This document shows, one piece after another, positions 21,123-31,351 of a stretch of DNA of 64,000 bases. The stretch lies in NCBI RefSeq assembly GCF_030272615.1, contig NC_081414.1, positions 333,295,427-333,359,426 of the forward strand, in the 5' to 3' direction. Positions within the stretch are counted from its first letter, which is position 1. Every line of letters starts with the position of its first letter. Below the pieces are notes generated by a model. The model was not told the DNA's origin, made no database searches, and saw only the letters and a program-made list of their open reading frames with translations. Origin of the DNA: Cryptomeria japonica. Its lineage: Eukaryota > Streptophyta > Pinopsida > Cupressales > Cupressaceae. The position numbers were made by a program, and so were the translations under genes.

Positions 21123-22599
21123 TGATAACCCAATGATGAACAGTGAGTACCAAACTAGTACTAAGAAGGAGGGGTGAATCAGTATAGACACACAAACATT
21201 TCCAGAACCGGTTTGACTGCAAACAATGCACTTGACAGACAAACACTAATACCGGTCTAAACCAAATTACTACCAGTTAAACATAATGAGACTCTGAAAG
21301 AGATAAACCGACAACACTTAGCTTTCCACCTTATGCATAAATAGATAATCTATCATTAGAGATACAATAATTTACTAGAATAACATGATTCACCACTAAA
21401 CAGGAAATAACAAAACATCACATGAAAGAGGCATTACACATGACACATATTTTTCACGTGGAAACCCAACTGGGAAAAACCACAGTGGGGATGAATACCC
21501 ACAAGCTGTTTTTGAACTCTTTAGAAGTCCGCTTTGTTAGGAGCCTAGTCTGGTTAAATACTATTACAATAGGGTCTGTTAGGAATCAATCCTGTTAGGG
21601 ATCACCTGGTTAAGGGATGGCTAGAATACCCGATTAAGGGTTAAACCCTATTAAAGGTTACCTTGTTAGAGGATTTTATGAACTCAATGGCTTTGAGTCA
21701 CCCTGTTAAAGGATTTATAGCAAGCTGGTTAAAGCTACCCTGTTAAGGAATTTTCCAACTGTTGAAATGATTAGAGATCAACAAGTATTACAATGATCTA
21801 GTAATAGCACTCAATGCCAATGCAGATCCATTTTAGTTCCTTCCTTTTGCACTCACACTTTGCGGGTATTAATTATCTTATTTGGTCTGGCAAGAATCAC
21901 GTATCTCTACACTTAGATACACACACAACATTTGCCAACAACCTCAACATGTATCACAACATCGACCTTATAGGAAACAAATAGGTTGGTAGCATAAGCC
22001 CTAAACCCTAAACATTTAGGTTGAGCAATTCAGCCGGTTCAATCCTGACCACTGAACACTTTGCATTTTAACATAACGGTCTTGAATAAATCTCAAGACA
22101 TTCTCCATCATTTGTTCTTCGCCGCTTCTTGGAGGCGATAACCCATCACACGTTCATCACCATTTGTAGGGACTTCACACATTCTCGAGGTAGATAGGAT
22201 CAATCCCCTTCATGCAAGATCCTTCATGAGCATGAGGCTGACGTGGCAACATGATCTGATCTCCATTACAATGCTAACTCATCACACAATGCCATCGGTT
22301 GAATCACACAGGCTCGAAACACTTCAACCGGAAACCCTGAGGCTGGGACTACCAACCGATAGCCATACCATATTAAACCTTGATAGAAAAAAATCCATAT
22401 ACCGGTTCACTTGGACAAACGTACCACTTCACCTTTTGCACATATACCGGTTCACAACATTATACCAGTTCACTTTGCCAGTTGCTTAACTTCAATAAAC
22501 CAGTTCATCTTCAACATATTACCAGTTCACTCTTTAGCATATTGACATCAATGACAACACAATATCATCATGTCAACATACTCTGCACATATGCAAACA
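21123..22599 (-). repeat. 5' LTR of element B (1477 bp)
   Basis: It aligns along its whole length with 15233-16738. It differs by scattered substitutions, mostly transitions, by a shortened C-tract (near 21170) and by loss of about one ACCGGTTCAC unit. It ends GCAAACA instead of GCCAACA. Several ACCGGTT motifs of the other LTR appear here as ACCAGTT. Confidence 0.92.
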
Positions 22600-22604
22600 T
22601 GGTT

Positions 22605-22704
22605 AAGGTCATACAATGTTCTTTACCAGAAAAGATCTTGTTAGGAATCTTAATCTCTGTTAGGAGATAAAGTCCGATTAAAGACTACCTTGTGAGAGGA
22701 TTTC
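22605..22704 (-). repeat. 5' LTR of element A, piece 2
   Basis: It continues the element A LTR after element B (GGTCATACAATGTTCTTTACC). It ends GAGGATTTC, whose last five bases are the left TSD of element C. Confidence 0.9.
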
Positions 22705-23774
22705 TGTAGCGTCCTAAAATTGTGACACTTGCAATTTCGACCGCATTTGGGTCTTCACGATGGCGACGCAACACTGAACCTGAATGGAGACCCCGAAACT
22801 TGTCCACAACATCAAAAACTACATTTTTCAGCACCCTGGCCTGATCCTCCTTGCACCCTGCTGTCCCGGGAGGTGGGACCAGAGCGCCCAGCGCCCTGGT
22901 CCCTGGCCCTATTTCGGGCCCGGTCTCCTATGGGACTTCGGGTTTTTTTGTTTGCAAATTGGAAAATAACATTTCCTGGTCGGCCTAAGGTCGGGAAAAT
23001 CAGTCTATCAACCCTAATTGGCAAGTATATAAACTACATTTTCCTCTCTCATTTGGGAGGAGGCGAAAAAGGTGGAAACGATACTCAAAACATTCAAGCA
23101 TTCAAGCATTCAAGCATTCAAATATTCCTTCAAGCAATTGATCATTCTAAGTCTCCATTCAAGGCTAAGTGTTGCATTCAAGACAAGGATTCAACCATTG
23201 AGGAGGAGATCACATGCTACAACATACAACATACAACAAACAACAACATCTATACCTTCGCATATAAGGATACAAACATCCTTACAACAAGGTTGCAGGT
23301 ACGTGGCTGAAATTGAAGATCTGGAATCCTTGTGCAGAGACGAACAGATCCCCCTTTGTTTCGCGGATTTTTTGGAGGACCGTGTGCACGCCGGGTGCCA
23401 TCATCCCGTCAACTTTTGCTCAAATTTGCAGGACAGTGCCATCTCGACATTTTACTGCTAATTCCAGGTCCGCAGCTTCATATCATATCCCTATCTCTAT
23501 TTATAAGTGAATCTTTCTTGCTTCTACATGCATTCCTAGTTCAATCTTTCCATCTACATTCTTTACAAAAGAGGGTATCCTTGCTATCACAACCCTTGAA
23601 ACTCATATACAATCCAATCTTGCATTGCGTGGGATTGGATCTTGTGGGTTTCAACCCCTCTTTTGAATGTAAAGTCTCTCCTAAGTGAAAACCATCAACC
23701 CTAGTGACTCTCCCTTCTCTCTCCTTGGAGTTGGGGAGGGGAGAACAACTAGGGTTCAATTTTTCCGCTTTACA
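22705..23774 (+). repeat. 5' LTR of element C (1070 bp)
   Basis: It starts TGTAGCGTCCTAAAATTG and ends CCGCTTTACA. It contains one GCGCCCAGCGCCCTGG unit (22884 onward), a CATTCAAG microsatellite (about 23090-23125), and one copy of the GAGGACCGTGTGCAC block (23375-23389). Confidence 0.93.
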
Positions 23775-23777
23775 TTT

Positions 23778-23795
23778 TGGTGAACCCGACGTGAA
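23778..23795 (+). other. putative primer-binding site of element C
   Basis: TGGTGAACCCGACGTGAA lies three bases after the LTR, where a PBS belongs and beginning with the expected TGG. I cannot assign the tRNA. Confidence 0.55.
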
Positions 23796-24956
23796 CATCC
23801 TTCTGATTATTCATAGTTAGATCTGAAAATTGGATTCCTTGATTACATTTCCATGTTTGATCTTTTGCAAAATTTTAGAGGTTAATTGCATAAAAACCCT
23901 AAATTTTCTTTTTAAGTAATTAAACTTGTGAAATGTTTAATTGTTAATGCTTGTTCCAAATCTGCCCTTCTATTACAAATTATCAATTCATATTTGTGCT
24001 TTAATTCTAAAAATTAAGTGGTTAAGTGTCAAAACCCTAATTTTTGAAACCCTCTTGATTCAACCTTTGTCCGACAATTTCACTGATCAAAACATCTCCA
24101 AATCAACTGTAACTTTGGATTCCGCAATAAAATCACAATATCTTTCATCCCTGAAAATTTGGAAAAAATTTGCGAGGACCGTGTGCACCCCGAGCGCCAT
24201 CGTCCCCGACATTTTTTCCGAAATTTCGGGAGCTAGATCTTACTGTATTTTTCTGCTAAAATCCAGAATTTTGGCTGATTTTATCAATTTTAACACTTTC
24301 AAAATTACGGTCAAAGTTGGTCTAGCGATTGCTTGGATTGAGGCTTCTAATCATTCAAAAATTGTTGAAATTGAAATTTGTGTCAAAATTGTGTTTCTTA
24401 CAGTCCTAAATCTGAAAAGTGTGTTATCATTCATTCGAAATTTCAATGATTTATTCAAATTTTTGCAATTTGTGACTTTTGAAATTAAGTGCTTAAATTA
24501 CAACAACTTTAATTTTCGCTTTCAAAATTGAATTTTGCGTGAAATTGAGTCAATTTTCAAATTTCAAAACTTGCATTGCTTTTGGCATTCCCTCTAAAAT
24601 CATAAAATTCAAAATTTCAGTTTCCCTCTCTTTTTCAAAATTCAAATTTTGCATTTTTCGACAATCTTGGTAGGGTTCAATTTTGAGATTGCAACTTTAA
24701 TTTGGCCTATCTACAGATCGTAAAATCACTCAATTTTTTCAGGTTAGCTGTAAAATCATCATAACTTTCATCCCTGCAAATTTCGAAAAAAGTTGCGAGG
24801 ACCGTGTGCACCCCGAGCACCACGGTCCCGGACATTTTTTCTGAAATTTCGGGAGATTGTCCTGATTGTATTTAACAGCTTAAATCTAGAAGATTGGCTG
24901 GTTTTACTGAAATTTGCTACCTCTAAAATTCAAAATCTTCTCTCTCTCTCTAGTGC
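23796..24956 (+). other. long untranslated leader of element C with a duplicated block
   Basis: About 1.16 kb between PBS and gag. A segment of roughly 190 bp occurs twice (about 24105-24290 and 24712-24910), each centred on GAGGACCGTGTGCAC (24174-24188 and 24797-24811). The same core is in both LTRs. The rest is AT-rich with many AATTTC/AAAATT words. A frame at 23941-24531 is open but not gag-like. Confidence 0.7.
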
Positions 24957-26483
24957 ATGAGTTTTACAACAATAAGCCCTACTTACACTATTCCCGTTAG
25001 ACGAAGCCTTAGAATTAAGTCCTTCCAAGGTTTAATTACTGAGGAGATGGAACCTAATTTGAATGGCCTTTTTAACGAGGACATGGGTAATTCCTCTAAT
25101 CCTCTTAATGATGAAGAAGCTCTCCATGAGGTTTCTGTAGAACAACTTTCAAAATTGGATAACCAATTTGACAATTTTCGACAGTGGATGTCTCAAGAAT
25201 ACCCTGATAGTCAAGCTCTTCCTTTAATTGAGGGTCTAAAATGTATGCTTCAAAGTGATAAGAATGGAATTGATATTTTGCGTGGTATTGCACACATTGT
25301 GGATTCAAATGTGATGCCTATGAAGAGTTGTGCCGAAACCTTAGGGTATACACAACCTCCTATTCAAGTTAATCATTCTATTCCTTTGATGACTTCTATT
25401 GCTAGTATACCTACTTTTACATCAAACATAATGACTACTTCAATACAAGACATTCCTCCTATGATCACTAATCATGGGGGCAATCCTTCTTCTTCAATCA
25501 ACCCTCTTCCTTCATTCAATCCAACTTCTTCATTCATTCCTTCAATGAGTGTTCCTATTATATCTCCACAAATGAACATGACGCAAGGGGGCAATTCATT
25601 TAATCCTTCCATTCCTCCTTGTAGTGTTCCTCCTGTCCAATCATCTCCTATGACTAACTATCATAGTGTCCCACCACCTTACTCTCTACCTTCTTTCAAT
25701 AACATAACACCTCCATCACAATCTAACACGTCTAATATGAACTCTTCGACTGAAGCGACCATTAACAATCTTGCACAAACTGTCTCTTCTTTACAGCAAC
25801 AAATTGTCTCTATGAATCAATCTAAGTTTAGTGTGCCCACATTTGATGTTGCGAGCCCACTTTCTCTTGACATTGTTCGAGCTATTCCCCCTAAACATGT
25901 TGAAATTCCACACTTGGAACTTTATAATGGTAAGGGTGATCCTCTAACACATGTTAAGACCTTTCAAACGATATGTACTGATTTTGCTTATGACCAAAGG
26001 TTGCTTGCAAAACTGTTTACTAGAACATTAAGAGACAAAGCCCTACAATGGTATTGCTCGTTGCCTTCCTATTCTATTACTTCTTTCGAACAACTTGCAA
26101 ATGCTTTCATTCAACAATTTCAAAACAATATAAGTCCTAAAGTTACTTTGATTGATTTAATGCATTGTAAACAAGGCGTTGAAGAAAAAGTGACTGATTT
26201 CATTGGTAGATATAAGAATTTGTATGCTCAAATTTCTTTTCTAGTGCCTGACAATGATATTCAAAGAATCTTTATTTCTAATTTACAAAAAGATATTCGA
26301 GACAAACTCCTGTTTTCTGAGTTTACTTCTTTCCAACAGTTGTGCGCAACTCTTCACAATTATCAACTGACTGTGAGTCAAATGGAACAATCACATCCTA
26401 TGGCTCCGAGTGATAAGGGTGATAGTAGTCAACAACCATTTGGGAAGTTTAAACCGAACAGAGAGTCCATTAAATTCAATTAA
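24957..26483 (+). CDS. gag: element C gag
   Basis: 508 codons, from ATG 24957 to TAA 26481-26483. The N-terminal 300 residues are low complexity (S, P, N, I rich). Residues of about 315-470 form a retrotransposon-gag domain: VEIPHLELYNGKGDPLTHVK, then DKALQWYCSLP and FIGRYKNLYAQISFLVPD. This is the Tat/Athila-like style of Ty3/gypsy gag. The TAA falls where the next two segments continue in the same frame, so the ancestral product was one longer gag-protease protein and this stop is probably a CAA to TAA change. Such a gag would build particles only if helpers supplied RT and integrase. Confidence 0.88.
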   Translation: MSFTTISPTYTIPVRRSLRIKSFQGLITEEMEPNLNGLFNEDMGNSSNPLNDEEALHEVSVEQLSKLDNQFDNFRQWMSQEYPDSQALPLIEGLKCMLQSDKNGIDILRGIAHIVDSNVMPMKSCAETLGYTQPPIQVNHSIPLMTSIASIPTFTSNIMTTSIQDIPPMITNHGGNPSSSINPLPSFNPTSSFIPSMSVPIISPQMNMTQGGNSFNPSIPPCSVPPVQSSPMTNYHSVPPPYSLPSFNNITPPSQSNTSNMNSSTEATINNLAQTVSSLQQQIVSMNQSKFSVPTFDVASPLSLDIVRAIPPKHVEIPHLELYNGKGDPLTHVKTFQTICTDFAYDQRLLAKLFTRTLRDKALQWYCSLPSYSITSFEQLANAFIQQFQNNISPKVTLIDLMHCKQGVEEKVTDFIGRYKNLYAQISFLVPDNDIQRIFISNLQKDIRDKLLFSEFTSFQQLCATLHNYQLTVSQMEQSHPMAPSDKGDSSQQPFGKFKPNRESIKFN

Positions 26484-26501
26484 CACATCATCAACAACAA
26501 T

Positions 26502-27479
26502 GTGAATGCAGCATCAGGTGTGCCTCCCATTTCTAAGTTTTTCAAGAAAGAAAGAAAGTTTACTCCTTTGAATGAATCATTGCATAGTATTATGAATAAG
26601 TTATTGGAACAAAATGTGCTTACTCTTCCTCCTATAAGGCAAATTGATCCTGCAAAGATTAACTCACCCTATTTTGATAACAAATCTTTTTGTCAATTTC
26701 ATCGTCAACTTGGGCATGATACTGAAAAATGTTTTGCTTTAAAGGGTAAAATTCAAGATTTGATTGATAATAATACTATCTCTATTTCTGGAGTGAATGA
26801 TAAAGGCAATACATCTGTAGCTCCTCCTAACCAAAATCTTCAGATTTTAACTGATCCATTGCCTTCTCATACCTCTAATGCGATTGATACTACTGATTCC
26901 TCTGTCTCACCTGATGATCTTGTGTCTATGACTCCGAATGTGATTAACTTTGTAGAGCAGCAGAAAATCCCTAAAGAACTTTCCATCACCTTTGATTCTA
27001 GCGAAACTATCAGGGCACCTGATGGTCCTTTATATATAGTTGCAAAAGTCAAAAATACACCTTGTCGTGGAGTGCTTATTGATCCTTCTTGTATGGTTAA
27101 TATCATTACTAAAGAATTTCTTTTTACTTTGCAATTGAATCAAGTGATCTATGACGAAACAGATGTGGTTGTGAAATTATTTGATGCATTTTCTTCTCCT
27201 GCAATTGGTTCTATTACATTACCTATTGAAGTTCATAACAAATCCCTTGATGTGAACTTTGCTATTATTCCATCTTCCGAACAATTTCGTGTGAAGCTTG
27301 GCTATCCTTGGCTATCTTCCATGAAAGCTATTGCTTCTCCTATTCACAAGTGTTTGAAATTTCCCCATAATGGTGAAGTTGTTACTGTCAATCATAGTCT
27401 CTTTAAACCAGCTGAAAGAACTTCTAGCATTCCTATTGATTACTTTTGGCCTAAACAATTCCAATCTCTTCCTCCGTGA
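26502..27479 (+). CDS. element C zinc motif and retropepsin-like domain
   Basis: 325 codons in frame with gag, after a gap of six codons, to TGA 27477-27479. Near residue 65 is CQFHRQLGHDTEKC, the C-x2-H-x4-H-x4-C variant knuckle typical of this gypsy branch. Residues of about 180-300 match a retropepsin fold with VLIDPSCMVNII and a C-terminal LGYPWLSSMKAIASP. The catalytic Asp is present, but the usual D-S/T-G reads D-P-S and the usual LLGRPW reads KLGYPW, so activity is doubtful. No separate start is implied; the first ATG is only the first after the stop. Confidence 0.8.
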   Translation: MNAASGVPPISKFFKKERKFTPLNESLHSIMNKLLEQNVLTLPPIRQIDPAKINSPYFDNKSFCQFHRQLGHDTEKCFALKGKIQDLIDNNTISISGVNDKGNTSVAPPNQNLQILTDPLPSHTSNAIDTTDSSVSPDDLVSMTPNVINFVEQQKIPKELSITFDSSETIRAPDGPLYIVAKVKNTPCRGVLIDPSCMVNIITKEFLFTLQLNQVIYDETDVVVKLFDAFSSPAIGSITLPIEVHNKSLDVNFAIIPSSEQFRVKLGYPWLSSMKAIASPIHKCLKFPHNGEVVTVNHSLFKPAERTSSIPIDYFWPKQFQSLPP

Positions 27480-27521
27480 AGTGATCATCTTTTCAAATCT
27501 TATCAAAAGTGGAAAAAAGAT

Positions 27522-28367
27522 ATGATCCTATCTCTAAGTGAACCTAGAACACCCAAACTTGACATTCCTATCGTTCTTGAGAAGGTAGTTCTTCCTTTGA
27601 AAGATAAAACTAATGTCTTTCCTCAAGAAGATTCCCAACCCATCCCTATGGATGTGACTATGCCTATATCTAATAAACTTCCCAAAAGTAGACCTATCCC
27701 TCCTCGTCATGATGGACTTGGTCTCCGTCCAAAACCAAATATTCCTCCCTTATATGGAGCAGTTCCTCCTCCTTCCTCTTATGGAGAGAAGAGACCTTCC
27801 TCTTCTCCTATTGTTCAACCTAAGAGACCACAACCTAAACACCCAAGTGATAAGGATGAGAACATTCCTCCTCCTCAATCTTCGCAACTTCCTACTAAGA
27901 CTAGACGAAATCGTTCTGCACGTGAATGCCAGCGAAAGCGTCGTCTTAGAGCTCAAACTTTGCAATCCCCAAAAACACCTTCAACTAGTATTATTCCATT
28001 TTCTCCTCAGCTGAAAATTGAGCCGAAATCTCCTAAACATAAGATGCATGATGGTCTTGATCGTGTGCAAGTTAAAGATCCTATTTTTATAAATCTTGAT
28101 GATGATATAGATGAAAATGTTACTTCTCTTGCTTCTGATAGTGAATATGAACTTGTTGATGTTGATAACCATTTATCTAATGAATTTTCTAAAGCACTTA
28201 TCCTAGCTCCTAGACAAGAACAACGTGGCTTGGAACATGAACATAGCCCTTGTTTAGATCTTGTGATAGCTCCATCTGCTGTGTTGAATGTTCCTCCTCT
28301 AGCGTGTTCCCTGCCTTCCCGAAACGTTGATCAGCAAGATCAGGGGGTAGATGACGTGCTAGACTAG
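27522..28367 (+). CDS. element C proline-rich/basic C-terminal segment
   Basis: 281 codons in the same frame as the two preceding segments. It has a proline-rich first half (about residues 30-120: RPIPPRHDGLGLRPKPNIPP), a basic cluster TRRNRSARECQRKRRLRAQ at about 131-149, and an acidic patch (about 185-210). In autonomous relatives RT would be expected beyond the protease; there is none. Function unknown; it may be the linker left after deletion of pol, or a domain kept for RNA binding. Confidence 0.6.
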   Translation: MILSLSEPRTPKLDIPIVLEKVVLPLKDKTNVFPQEDSQPIPMDVTMPISNKLPKSRPIPPRHDGLGLRPKPNIPPLYGAVPPPSSYGEKRPSSSPIVQPKRPQPKHPSDKDENIPPPQSSQLPTKTRRNRSARECQRKRRLRAQTLQSPKTPSTSIIPFSPQLKIEPKSPKHKMHDGLDRVQVKDPIFINLDDDIDENVTSLASDSEYELVDVDNHLSNEFSKALILAPRQEQRGLEHEHSPCLDLVIAPSAVLNVPPLACSLPSRNVDQQDQGVDDVLD

Positions 28368-29096
28368 TTTGATTAGCATAGCAGATTCTCTCCTCCTCTC
28401 TTTTGTTACTTCTTCTATATGTTACTCTCATTCTTCTATTTGTTGTCCTTAGTGTTTTCTACTTGAGGATGATGCAAAACATTGAGATCTCTCAATCTCT
28501 CTCATGTTGACTCAAAAGACACATGTGTTCCCTTCTTCTAGGTGACCTTCCTTGATTGGGGAATGAAGAACAATTATGCATACATACATATGATATACAT
28601 GAATTATCATACAGCATACTGACCCCGAGGAAAGCGAATTCACCTTGTGCTTTGTGTTTTGTGTCTATTATCCTTGGGCTTATCTCACACTTGGGGGCTA
28701 AATCCTTGTGATAACGTGCTCCTTTCCTTTCTCATTTCTTATATGTATCACTACCTTAAAGCAATCACCCCCGGTAAGGCGTGTACGATCGCTTTAACAT
28801 AGGGGGGCATACATCCCGTCCATATCTTTTCAAGATACTTGAAAATTTCTTGACAAATTTAGCTTTGCCTTGAAAATTTTTGATATCTTTCTTGCATGAC
28901 TCATAGTGAGGGAACCCTACTACTGACAGTCATGGTTCTCCCTCGTGATCTTCCCTTTTACTTTGTCAATCGAAGTCGTAAGATCCTTAGTCCACTGGGG
29001 GCTTGGTGTATCTTGCCTCCTTGATGTGGTGAAAGTTTTTCAATATTGTTTCCTTGTACTTTACCGGAAGTATGAGCGTACGCTTATACTCCCGCT
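28368..29096 (+). other. 3' untranslated region of element C
   Basis: About 730 bp without a gene. It holds several PPT-like G runs: CTTGGGGGCTAAATCC (28685 region), AGGGGGGCAT (28801), ACTGGGGGCTTGG (29000) and the real PPT. A direct repeat of the GGGGGCTAAAT word occurs at 28688 and 29102. Confidence 0.6.
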
Positions 29097-29111
29097 AAAG
29101 TGGGGGCTAAA
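29097..29111 (+). other. polypurine tract of element C
   Basis: AAAGTGGGGGCTAAA directly precedes the 3' LTR start TGTAGC at 29112. Confidence 0.8.
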
Positions 29112-30235
29112 TGTAGCATCCTAAAATTGCGACACTTGCAATTTCGACCGCATTTGGGTCTTCATGATGGCGACGCAACACTAAACCTGAATGGAGACCC
29201 CGAAACTTGTCCACAACATCAAAAACTACATTTTTCAGCACCTTGGCCTGATCCTCCTTGCACCTTGCTGTCCCGGGAGGTGGGACCAGAGCGCCCAGTG
29301 CCCTAGTCCTTCAGGACTAGGGCGCCCAGCGCCTTGGTCCCCCAGGACCATGGCGCCCAGCGCCCTGGTCCCTGGCCCTATTTTGAGCCCGGTCTCCTAT
29401 GGGACTTCGGGTCTTTTTGTTTGCAAATTGGAAAATAACATTTCCTGGTCAGCCTAAGGTCGGGAAAATCAATCTATCAACCCTAATTGGCAAGTATATA
29501 AACTACATTTTCCTCTCTCATTTGGGAGGAGGCGAAAAAGGTGGAAACGATACTCAAAACATTCAAGCATTCAAGCATTCAAATATTCCTTCAAGCAATT
29601 GATCATTCTAAGTCTCCATTCAAGGCTAAGTGTTGCATTCAAGACAAGGATTCAACCATTGAAGAGGAGATCACATGCTACAACATACAACATACAACAA
29701 ACAACAACATCTATACCTTCGCATATAAGGATACAAACATCCTTACAACAAAGTTGCAGGTACGCGGCTGAAATTGAAGATCTGGAATCCTTGTGCAGAG
29801 ACGAACAGATCCCCCTTTGTTTCGCGGATTTTTCGGAGGACCGTGTGCACGCCGGGCACCATCGTCCCGTCAACTTTTGCTCAAATTTGCAGGACAGCGC
29901 CGTCTCAACATTTTACTGCTAATTCCAGGTCTGCAGCTTCATATCATATCCCTATCTCTATTTATAAGTGAATCTTTCTTGCTTCTACATGCATTCCTAG
30001 TTCAATCTTTCCATCTACATTCTTTACAAAAGAGGGTATCCTTGCTATCACAACCCTTGAAACTCATATAGAATCCAATCTTGCATTGCGTGGGATTGGA
30101 TCTTGTGGGTTTCAACCCCTCTTTTGAATGTAAAGTCTCTCCTAAGTGAAAACCATCAACCCTAGTGACTCTCCCTTCTCTCTCCTTGGAGTTGGGGAGG
30201 GGAGAACAACTAGGGTTTGATTTTTCCGCTTTACA
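29112..30235 (+). repeat. 3' LTR of element C (1124 bp)
   Basis: It is nearly identical to 22705-23774. The 54 bp length difference is explained by two extra 31 bp units around 29291-29352 (plus 62) and one CATTCAAG unit fewer (minus 8). It carries a GAGGACCGTGTGCAC copy at 29836-29850. Confidence 0.93.
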
Positions 30236-31058
30236 ATTTCAAATCCACAGTTGTGAACCACCTTGTTAGAGGATTTACAAAGGCTTTGCCAGGCCTACCC
30301 AGTTAAGGGTTATAGACTTGTCGAAGGTGTGAGTAATCAACAAGTGAGTGATCTAAATACTAGCACAATATGCTTGGTTAGATCCTTGATAGCTCATTGT
30401 TAATACATTTCAGCATTACTTCAGTCTTCAATATCTTCACACTCTATTTCTTCACACAGACCTAATCTTCTTCTGTGATCGCACATGCAAAAACTTCATC
30501 AACCACACAAAACCCTAACAACCTTCTAAAACCCTAGACATGATGTCCTTATAAAGGAATCTGATTTTATGTCGGTCCAATAGGATTGCATTGCAAGTTC
30601 CTAGGTTTAGTGCATCTGGACACATTTGGTAACATGGCACAGAAACACTGCCAAAGTGTCGGTGGATGATAACTCATCACAAAAATAATACCGGTTGGTA
30701 ACTCATCATGGAGTAATACCGGTTCATACATTTACCTATTACAGGTTCACATATTTTACCGATTATTGGTTCACACATTTTACCAATTACCAGTTTGCCA
30801 AAATGAAGATTGGGAAAAATGATAACAACCACTTTGTTTCTTTGTACCGCTTTGGGATTCTTGAACCACTTGAGGTCTTCATACCACTTGGGATCGGTTA
30901 ACACTTTCTGCAAAACACCGATAGTCTAAAGACTATAATACATAATACCGGTTGGAACAAATACCGGTTGAGCATAACTCATACATACAAAAAGTGATCT
31001 CAAAGCAAGTGTGTGTCCATCAATGACAATCACAACAACATCATCAAAAATTCCAACA
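30236..31058 (-). repeat. 5' LTR of element A, piece 3
   Basis: Beginning with element C's right TSD ATTTC, this matches 8770-9549 of the other LTR, ending TTCCAACA. It has the same TATA-like and ACCGGTT clusters. It has one extra stretch near 30850-30890 (TTGAACCACTTGAGGTC) that the 3' LTR lacks. Confidence 0.9.
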
Positions 31059-31300
31059 AATTGCATATTAGCTTCTTGCATTTTCTCAAACTTCTCAATC
31101 AAAACCTTTATATTGTTTGCACTACACTTGATGACCTTGTAGCTGAAGTTTACCAAAGTTATCAAATTGTCATTAATATTCTTGTAGTTGGTTTCTAGAT
31201 AGGAAATTTTGCCATATGAGTATGATTTCATATATTCAACATCCTTGATAACCTTGTAAAGTGATGCCACAACATTTTGACCTTCCTTTTCAATCCACAA
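31059..31300 (-). pseudogene. coiled-coil frame fragment, right side of element A target
   Basis: It starts with the right AATTG duplication. The minus-strand frame from 31300 reads a lysine-rich, helical segment (IEKEGQNVVASLYKVIKDVE ... KVLIEKFEKMQEANMQ) and is interrupted by element A, with its continuation at 8400-8061. The style matches the C-terminal tail of element A ORF2, so the target may be an older relative. Weak evidence only. Confidence 0.4.
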
Positions 31301-31325
31301 GTCACCCTAAGGGTGAATGTTTCAT

Positions 31326-31351
31326 CCTCTCAACTTTTTTTTGTTGAGAGG
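31326..31351. repeat. perfect 9 bp hairpin with T8 loop
   Basis: CCTCTCAAC (31326-31334), eight T, then GTTGAGAGG (31343-31351). It is a perfect stem. It lies in sequence with no recognised gene; a fold-back of unknown use. Confidence 0.8.

Larger units (their letters stand above)
15233..22599 (-). mobile_element. element B: full-length Ty1/copia retrotransposon
   Basis: The element has two LTRs (15233-16738 and 21123-22599), a PPT (16739-16750), a PBS (21109-21120) and a decayed gag-pol between them. TSD TGGTT lies at 15228-15232 and 22600-22604. It inserted into the 5' LTR of element A. Element D is a close relative in LTR, PBS, PPT and protein. Length is 7367 bp against 7380 bp for D. Confidence 0.95.
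22705..30235 (+). mobile_element. element C: gag-protease-only Ty3/gypsy retrotransposon
   Basis: The LTRs are 22705-23774 and 29112-30235 (TGTAGC...TTTACA), with TSD ATTTC at 22700-22704 and 30236-30240. A PBS-like site follows the left LTR and a PPT precedes the right one. The single long frame codes gag, an unusual CHHC zinc motif and a retropepsin-like domain, then a proline-rich end. There is no RT, RNase H or integrase in the 5.3 kb interior. It is a non-autonomous element of the kind called TR-GAG. The few LTR differences I noticed are mostly transitions, so it looks like the youngest insertion in this nest. Confidence 0.93.
8406..31058 (-). mobile_element. element A: non-autonomous LTR retrotransposon with two unusual ORFs, nested
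   Basis: The 3' LTR is 8406-9549, PPT 9550-9561, ORF2 13195-9829, ORF1 14918-13716, PBS 14954-14966, and the 5' LTR starts at 14969. The 5' LTR is split into three pieces (14969-15232, 22605-22704, 30236-31058) by elements B and C. Removing them and their TSD copies leaves about 1182 bp, against 1144 bp for the 3' LTR. TSD is AATTG on both sides. The 5.4 kb interior has no protease, integrase or reverse transcriptase. The LTR ends (TGTTGGCAT...), PBS and PPT are copia-like, so copia machinery probably moved it. Confidence 0.85.

Noticed and set aside
22729-23688. Several frames inside element C's LTRs (also 29100-30071)
   Set aside because: They lie wholly in both LTR copies, overlap in all frames and have no protein family character.
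23941-24531. 196-codon frame in the leader of element C
   Set aside because: It is upstream of gag, F/L/I/K rich in AT-rich leader sequence, overlaps the duplicated block and lacks any gag similarity.
30677-30913. Minus-strand frame with repeating GKMCEPIIGKICEPVIGKCM text
   Set aside because: It is produced by the repeated ACCGGTTCACA motif in element A's LTR; regulatory repeats rather than coding.
31326-31351. Hairpin with T run as a bacterial-type terminator
   Set aside because: The T run is the loop, not a tail, and nothing else here is bacterial. Kept only as a fold-back.
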